This document shows, piece after piece, positions 5,404 to 9,112 of a stretch of DNA of 9,112 nucleotides. Positions within the stretch are counted from its first letter, which is position 1. Each line of letters opens with the position of its first letter. The notes beneath the pieces were generated by a model. That model saw only the letters and a program-made list of their open reading frames with translations. It ran no database searches and was not told the origin of the DNA. The stretch lies in assembly GCA_002343715.1 (NCBI GenBank), contig DDSA01000154.1:1-9112 (forward strand). The letters run 5' to 3'. The translations under genes and the position numbers were made by a program. This DNA is from Phycisphaerales bacterium UBA2402. Lineage in GTDB: Bacteria > Planctomycetota > Phycisphaerae > Phycisphaerales > UBA1924.

Positions 5404-6366
5404 ATGGGTCTCTTTTCACGTTCGGCTCAACGTAGTATGAGCAAGCCAATACACGTCACGGCAGCGGTCACGGCTTTATGTTCCCCAACCGCGTTTGCCA
5501 TCGTCGATGCGTACGAACTCAGTACCTCCATCTCCATACCTGCCCAACCCTCGGAGGCACCCTCGACGGAGGGGGACTCCGCCGCGGCGTCGATCGATGC
5601 GAGCGGCCCGAAACTCGAGTGCACGATCGCACCGTACATCTGGCTCACCAGTTTTTCAGGCGATCTCATGATCCGCGGCATCAACTTCGATGTTGATGCT
5701 TCCTTCTTCGACATCGTGGATAACACGGAAACCGTCCTGGGTCTGATGGGCGCTGTCGATCTGGTCTACGACAAGTGGGTCTTTCAGTTCAGCGGGGCCT
5801 GGACCAGGGCGGAGGTCGAGCGAGCTCGATCGCTGAACCCCAACCTGAACGTCAGCGGCGACCTTCGCGTCGACACCACCTGGCTCGAACTCTTCGGCGG
5901 GTATCGTTTCATCGATCAACCGATGAGCGACAAGCCCGAGGATCAGCGTCGATGGAGGCTCGATGGGTTTGCGGGTGGGCGGCTGTCGATCATCGACGCG
6001 GAGGCCAGCGTCTCGAGCAATGTGTTCGTGACACTTCCCGATGGATCGACCATCGAGGCCGGACGCACCCGCCGGCGTGATATGTCCGAAACCTGGCTCG
6101 AACCCTACGTCGGCGCGCGGTTCGGGGCAGACCTGAGCGAGCACTGGAGAACCGAAATCAGAGGCGATGTCGGCGGCTTCGGTATCGACGGGAGCGATTT
6201 TTCATGGCAAGCGGCGGCGGTGATCGGGTACCGGTGGGATTTTCACAACTGGAGTCTCACCGCGTTCGGCGGCTACCGCGCGTTGAGCCAGGATTACAGC
6301 AACGGCGGTTTCGGCTGGGACATGATCGTGCACGGGCCGATCATCGGTGTCGGCTTCTCGTTCTGA
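5404..6366 (+). CDS. Outer-membrane beta-barrel protein, function unknown
   Basis: A 320-residue exported protein. The N-terminus has Arg and Lys, then a hydrophobic core (HVTAAVTALCSPTAFA) ending in an Ala-x-Ala site. Signal peptidase cleavage is therefore likely after FA, near residue 30. An acidic Ser/Pro/Ala-rich linker follows, then alternating polar/aromatic strands typical of a barrel: IAPYIWLTSFSGDLMI, WVFQFSGAW, TWLELFGGYRF, WLEPYVGARF, WQAAAVIGYRW and WSLTAFGGYRALSQDY. The protein ends GVGFSF, a C-terminal Phe of the kind recognised by the BAM assembly machinery. It resembles uncharacterised outer-membrane proteins with a final GPI.G.GF.F strand; ligand and function are unknown. ATG 5404 is chosen for its AAGGTG site. 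ATG 5437 would leave a shorter signal peptide of normal length (21 residues) and cannot be excluded. metF ends 2 bases beyond its stop on the other strand. Confidence 0.82.
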   Translation: MGLFSRSAQRSMSKPIHVTAAVTALCSPTAFAIVDAYELSTSISIPAQPSEAPSTEGDSAAASIDASGPKLECTIAPYIWLTSFSGDLMIRGINFDVDASFFDIVDNTETVLGLMGAVDLVYDKWVFQFSGAWTRAEVERARSLNPNLNVSGDLRVDTTWLELFGGYRFIDQPMSDKPEDQRRWRLDGFAGGRLSIIDAEASVSSNVFVTLPDGSTIEAGRTRRRDMSETWLEPYVGARFGADLSEHWRTEIRGDVGGFGIDGSDFSWQAAAVIGYRWDFHNWSLTAFGGYRALSQDYSNGGFGWDMIVHGPIIGVGFSF

Positions 6367-6368
6367 GA

Positions 6369-7286
6369 TTACGCCGTGAGACCGCGTGAGTCCTTCACCC
6401 CGAGCGTGGCGTAGATGTCCCGCGTCGCGGTGGAGCGGTTGAGTGTGTAGAAGTGCAGCCCGGCCACGTTGTGGTCGAGTAGGTCGCGGCACTGCTCGGT
6501 GGCCCAGTGGACACCGACGCGCCTCACCGCGTCTTCATCGCCGCCTGTCCGGTTGATGGCGCGGATCAACGGTGCCGGGTAGCGTGCCCCCAGCGCGAGT
6601 TCGGCCATGCGTTTCATGCCGGTCGCGGACGTGATGGGCATGATCCCAGCGATGATGGGGACCCGGATCCCCGCGAGTTCGCACCTGGCGCGGAAGTCGT
6701 AGAAATCCCGGTTGTCAAAGAAGAGTTGGGTGATGATGAAATCAGCGCCGGCGTCCACCTTGGCCTTCAGACGGTCCATCTCAACCAGCCGGTTGGGGGT
6801 CTCGGCGTGGCCCTCGGGATAACCCGCGACCCCGATCCCGAATCCGCGTTTGTCCTTGTGCAAACTCCGGGTATTGAACCGGCGGATGAACTCGACGAGT
6901 TGGGCCGCGTAGCGGAAGGCCCGCCACGGGTTCTCCCCCGCCGCAAGACCCTTGGGAACATCACCCCTGAGCGTCATGATGTTGCTGATCCCAGCCTGTG
7001 CATAGCGGGTCAGGATCGCCTCGATCTCACCTTCATCATGCCCGACACACGTCAGGTGCGGGATCGGGTCGAGGCTGGTCGTGGTCTTTAGCTTGACCAC
7101 CAGTTCGTGCGTCAGTTCGCGTGTGCCGCCACCCGCGCCGTACGTGGCCGAAACGAAGGACGGGCGCAGCGGTTCCAGCGCCGCGATGTGCTCAAAGAGT
7201 TCCGCCGCGGCTTCGGCGGACTTGGGCGGGAAGAACTCGAAGGAGAAGGTCGTCCCGTGGGTGGCGAAGATGTCCTTGATGTGCAT
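6369..7286 (-). CDS. metF: 5,10-methylenetetrahydrofolate reductase (MetF)
   Basis: A 305-residue flavoprotein, close to E. coli MetF (296). It reduces 5,10-methylene-THF to 5-methyl-THF, the methyl donor for methionine synthesis. It is a single TIM-barrel domain with FAD; the C-terminal regulatory domain of eukaryotic enzymes is absent. Visible signatures are FSFEFFPPK (14-22), with Glu17 matching the catalytic Glu28 of E. coli, ATYGAGG (47-53), LRGD (106-109), with Asp109 matching Asp120 near the flavin, VAGYPEGH (153-160), FIITQLFFD (183-191), with Gln187 matching the folate-binding Gln183, IAGIMP (212-217) and LHFYTLNR (277-284). It lies 45 bases downstream of purU on the same strand and probably shares its transcript. 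GGAA 7 bases before the ATG is only a weak ribosome binding site. Its stop is 2 bases from that of the convergent barrel gene, which leaves no room for a separate terminator. Confidence 0.97.
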   Translation of the reverse strand: MHIKDIFATHGTTFSFEFFPPKSAEAAAELFEHIAALEPLRPSFVSATYGAGGGTRELTHELVVKLKTTTSLDPIPHLTCVGHDEGEIEAILTRYAQAGISNIMTLRGDVPKGLAAGENPWRAFRYAAQLVEFIRRFNTRSLHKDKRGFGIGVAGYPEGHAETPNRLVEMDRLKAKVDAGADFIITQLFFDNRDFYDFRARCELAGIRVPIIAGIMPITSATGMKRMAELALGARYPAPLIRAINRTGGDEDAVRRVGVHWATEQCRDLLDHNVAGLHFYTLNRSTATRDIYATLGVKDSRGLTA

Positions 7287-7331
7287 CCGTGCGTTCCGGC
7301 GGGTCAGGAAAGGGAGTGAAGGGTCAATCGG

Positions 7332-8183
7332 TCAGTCAAAGACAATGGTCCTGTTACAAGCCACAATAGTTTGGTCGTTCAGGTGCAGCCGCACGGATCG
7401 GGCCAGAACGACCCGTTCGAGATCTCGTCCTTTACGGATCAGACTCTGCACATTGTCCCGGTGGCCGACTGGAGCCGTCTGCTGCGCAATGATCGGCCCC
7501 TGGTCAAGTGATTCGGTGACGTAATGGCTTGTCGCCCCGATGAGCTTGACACCCCGCTCAAAGGCCTGATGGTAAGGTCGTGGCCCGGCGAAGGCCGGGA
7601 GAAACGAGTGGTGGATGTTGATGATACCGTTTGGGTAGGCCGCGACGAACGCGGGAGACAGCACCTGCATGTACCTGGCCAGCACGATGAGTTCGGCCCT
7701 CGACTCGCGGATCAGTCTCAGGAGCGTCTGTTCCTGTTCCGACTTGTCGGGGCCTGTCACGCACCGAAAAGGCACACCGGCGCTCTCCGCGATCGGTCGC
7801 AGGTCCTCATGGTTGCTCAGCACGAGGGGGATTTCGCAGGCCAGTTCGCCCGCCTTCCAGCGGAAGAGAAGATCGTGAAGGCAGTGTCCTTCCCTGCTGG
7901 CAAGGATCACCACGCGGCGCAGATCCCCGCCCCAGCGCACACTCCAGTCCATCGAGAAGCGGGCCGCCAGTGGCGACCAGGCCGGGCCGAAGGAGAGGCG
8001 GGAAAGACCAAAACCTTCGGCCTCAACCTCCACGCGCATGAAGAACCAGCCGGTGGAGTCATCGGTGTGTTGGTCCAGTTCGACAATATTCCCCGCGTGC
8101 TGCGCGATGAACGCCGATACCGCCGCGATGATGCCGCGGGTGTCGGTGCAGGAAATAAGCAGACGGATCGTCTCGGCGGGCAT
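7332..8183 (-). CDS. purU: Formyltetrahydrofolate deformylase (PurU)
   Basis: A 283-residue cytosolic enzyme (E. coli PurU has 280). It hydrolyses 10-formyl-THF to formate and THF, balancing one-carbon pools between methionine/glycine and purine synthesis. An N-terminal ACT-type regulatory domain (about 5-80; CTDTRGIIAAVSAFI and NIVELDQHTD) precedes a formyl-transferase domain (about 90-283). The catalytic triad of the family is present: Asn189 and His191 in INIHHSFLPAFAG (188-200) and Asp227 in LDQGPI (226-231). ARYMQVLS (169-176), RPYHQAFERGVKLIGATSHYV (start 202) and the C-terminal NRTIVF (277-282) are also typical. The frame is open further upstream to a TTG at 8276, but that adds 31 low-complexity residues and the family start matches the ATG at 8183. 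No Shine-Dalgarno site is present; a GC-rich hairpin occupies that place. The gene sits between ahcY (140 bases upstream) and metF (45 bases downstream). Confidence 0.96.
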   Translation of the reverse strand: MPAETIRLLISCTDTRGIIAAVSAFIAQHAGNIVELDQHTDDSTGWFFMRVEVEAEGFGLSRLSFGPAWSPLAARFSMDWSVRWGGDLRRVVILASREGHCLHDLLFRWKAGELACEIPLVLSNHEDLRPIAESAGVPFRCVTGPDKSEQEQTLLRLIRESRAELIVLARYMQVLSPAFVAAYPNGIINIHHSFLPAFAGPRPYHQAFERGVKLIGATSHYVTESLDQGPIIAQQTAPVGHRDNVQSLIRKGRDLERVVLARSVRLHLNDQTIVACNRTIVFD

Positions 8184-8191
8184 CGTTGCAA

Positions 8192-8217
8192 GCGGCCCGC
8201 GGCCGTCTTCGGGCCGC
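8192..8217 (-). promoter_or_regulatory. GC-rich hairpin directly upstream of the purU start
   Basis: GCGGCCC (8192-8198) and GGGCCGC (8211-8217) form a perfect 7-bp stem with a 12-base loop. In the purU message its 3' arm ends 8 bases before the ATG at 8183, exactly where a ribosome binding site would be. No U-run follows, so it is not a classic terminator. It may affect purU translation or partial read-through from ahcY. Confidence 0.35.
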
Positions 8218-8262
8218 GAGCCGTCTGATTGCTGAAAGGTCGAGCGGGTCGCTGCCCCGCAT

Positions 8263-8284
8263 GAGGGGAGAAGCAACCTCCCTC
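8263..8284 (-). terminator. Weak hairpin downstream of ahcY, possible attenuator
   Basis: GAGGGGAG (8263-8270) pairs with CTCCCTC (8278-8284) over seven base pairs with one bulged G and a 7-base loop. It starts 39 bases after the ahcY stop in the direction of transcription. There is no U-run, so strong termination is unlikely and read-through into purU is expected. Confidence 0.2.
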
Positions 8285-8323
8285 AAACACTGATCGAGTG
8301 CAGAATCCTGCGGCCCCGGGGTA

Positions 8324-9112
8324 TTAGTAACGGTAGTGATCCGGCTTGAACGGACCATCGATGCTGACGCCCAGGTACGACGCCTGATCGTCACGCAGGC
8401 GTGTGAGTTTGACGCCAAGCTTGTCGAGGTGCAGCCGCGCGACCATCTCGTCGAGTTTCTTGGGAAGGGTGTAGACCTTGCCCGTCTGGTAGGTGATCCC
8501 GGCGAGGGTGGGTTTGCCGTTCGCGCTCGCCCACAGGTCCATCTGGGCCACGACCTGGTTCGTAAACGAGGCGGACATGACGAAAGAGGGGTGCCCGGTG
8601 GCGCAACCCAGGTTCATCAGACGGCCCTCGGCCAATACAAGAATCGACCGTTCCCGGCGGCCGCCCTCGGCGGGAAAAACGAACTCGTCGTACTGCGGCT
8701 TGATATTGATCCGCTTGACCCCGGGGTGCTTTGCCAGCCCGGCCATGTCGATCTCGTTATCGAAGTGGCCGATGTTGGCCACGATCGCCTTGTCCTTCAT
8801 CAGCCGCATCTGATCCACGGTGATGACGTTTTTGTTGCCCGTGGCGGTGATGAAAATATCGGCGGTGGGCAGGATGTCTTCGAGGGTTGTGACCTGGTAC
8901 CCCTCCATCGCGGCCTGCAGGGCGCAGATCGGGTCGATCTCGGTGACCACGACGCGCGCCCCCTGGCCCTTGAGGGCCTGGCAGCATCCCTTACCAACGT
9001 CCCCGTACCCGAGCACCACGGCGACCTTGCCGCTGAGCATCACGTCGGTGGCGCGGTTGAGGCCGTCCACCAGCGAGTGACGGCAGCCGTAGAGGTTGTC
9101 GAACTTGCTCTT
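8324..9112 (-). CDS. ahcY: Adenosylhomocysteinase (S-adenosylhomocysteine hydrolase), C-terminal part; N-terminus beyond window
   Basis: The last 262 residues of SahH, cut at the right edge. The enzyme splits S-adenosylhomocysteine reversibly into homocysteine and adenosine with tightly bound NAD, relieving inhibition of methyltransferases. The visible part opens at [11 protein letters not shown]; its first Lys, Asp5, Asn6 and Cys10 correspond to human Lys186, Asp190, Asn191 and Cys195 of the active site. The NAD-binding Rossmann loop is GYGDVGKG (residues 35-42 of the fragment), followed by [47 protein letters not shown] and [10 protein letters not shown]. The protein ends in the hallmark KPDHYRY, whose Lys and Tyr reach the NAD site of the neighbouring subunit. 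The missing N-terminal portion should be about 185-220 residues, and any SAH or SAM riboswitch would lie beyond the window. ATG-like codons inside the fragment are not its start. It is followed by purU and metF on the same strand. Confidence 0.97.
   Translation of the reverse strand, partial: KSKFDNLYGCRHSLVDGLNRATDVMLSGKVAVVLGYGDVGKGCCQALKGQGARVVVTEIDPICALQAAMEGYQVTTLEDILPTADIFITATGNKNVITVDQMRLMKDKAIVANIGHFDNEIDMAGLAKHPGVKRINIKPQYDEFVFPAEGGRRERSILVLAEGRLMNLGCATGHPSFVMSASFTNQVVAQMDLWASANGKPTLAGITYQTGKVYTLPKKLDEMVARLHLDKLGVKLTRLRDDQASYLGVSIDGPFKPDHYRY

Noticed and set aside
6322..6344. 7-bp inverted repeat ATGATCG/CGATCAT near the end of the barrel gene
   Set aside because: It lies within conserved coding sequence for the last barrel strands (MIVHGPI), has no T-run and is explained by codons.
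7524..8228. Forward open frame antisense to purU
   Set aside because: Charged shadow sequence without family features; the other strand carries all PurU catalytic motifs.
8184..8276. N-terminal extension of PurU from a TTG at 8276
   Set aside because: The GGGAGG motif touches the TTG with no spacing, and PurU similarity begins at the ATG at 8183, which gives the usual length.

Overview
The window is a compact, GC-rich stretch (by eye about 60-70% in coding DNA) from a Gram-negative bacterium. It carries eight protein genes, seven complete and one cut by the right edge. The outer-membrane beta-barrel gene shows the Gram-negative cell plan. The overall flavour (GC-rich, APC permease fused to a stress-protein domain, few good Shine-Dalgarno sites) suggests Planctomycetota, perhaps Phycisphaerae, but that placement is inference without a database search.

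Layout: positions 1-262 are an AT-richer leader (43% GC over 1-240 by hand count) with no convincing gene. Next come two forward genes 14 bases apart, elbB (DJ-1/PfpI-family glyoxalase-like protein) and a 629-residue APC-superfamily permease with a C-terminal universal-stress-like domain. The permease runs tail-to-tail, 5 bases apart, into a reverse-strand pair: an HhH-GPD DNA glycosylase whose last 32 bases overlap the start of a DUF418/YeiB-like membrane protein. A structured 126-base intergenic region (5278-5403) divides the glycosylase from a divergent forward gene for a secreted outer-membrane barrel protein. That gene meets metF tail-to-tail only 2 bases apart.

The right third is a reverse-strand one-carbon/methyl-cycle cluster in the order ahcY - purU - metF. 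AhcY removes S-adenosylhomocysteine and yields homocysteine. MetF makes the 5-methyl-THF used to remethylate homocysteine. PurU hydrolyses 10-formyl-THF to formate and free THF, which balances the folate pool. This is the clearest functional unit in the window.

No mobile element, CRISPR array, rRNA or intact tRNA was seen. The genes belong to recognisable families, and I do not see a clearly new multi-gene system. The items most worth a second look are the structured region at 5278-5403 (leader-peptide-sized ORF plus competing inverted repeats), the permease-Usp fusion with a degenerate ATP motif, the glycosylase/DUF418 overlap, and a hairpin placed where the purU ribosome binding site should be.
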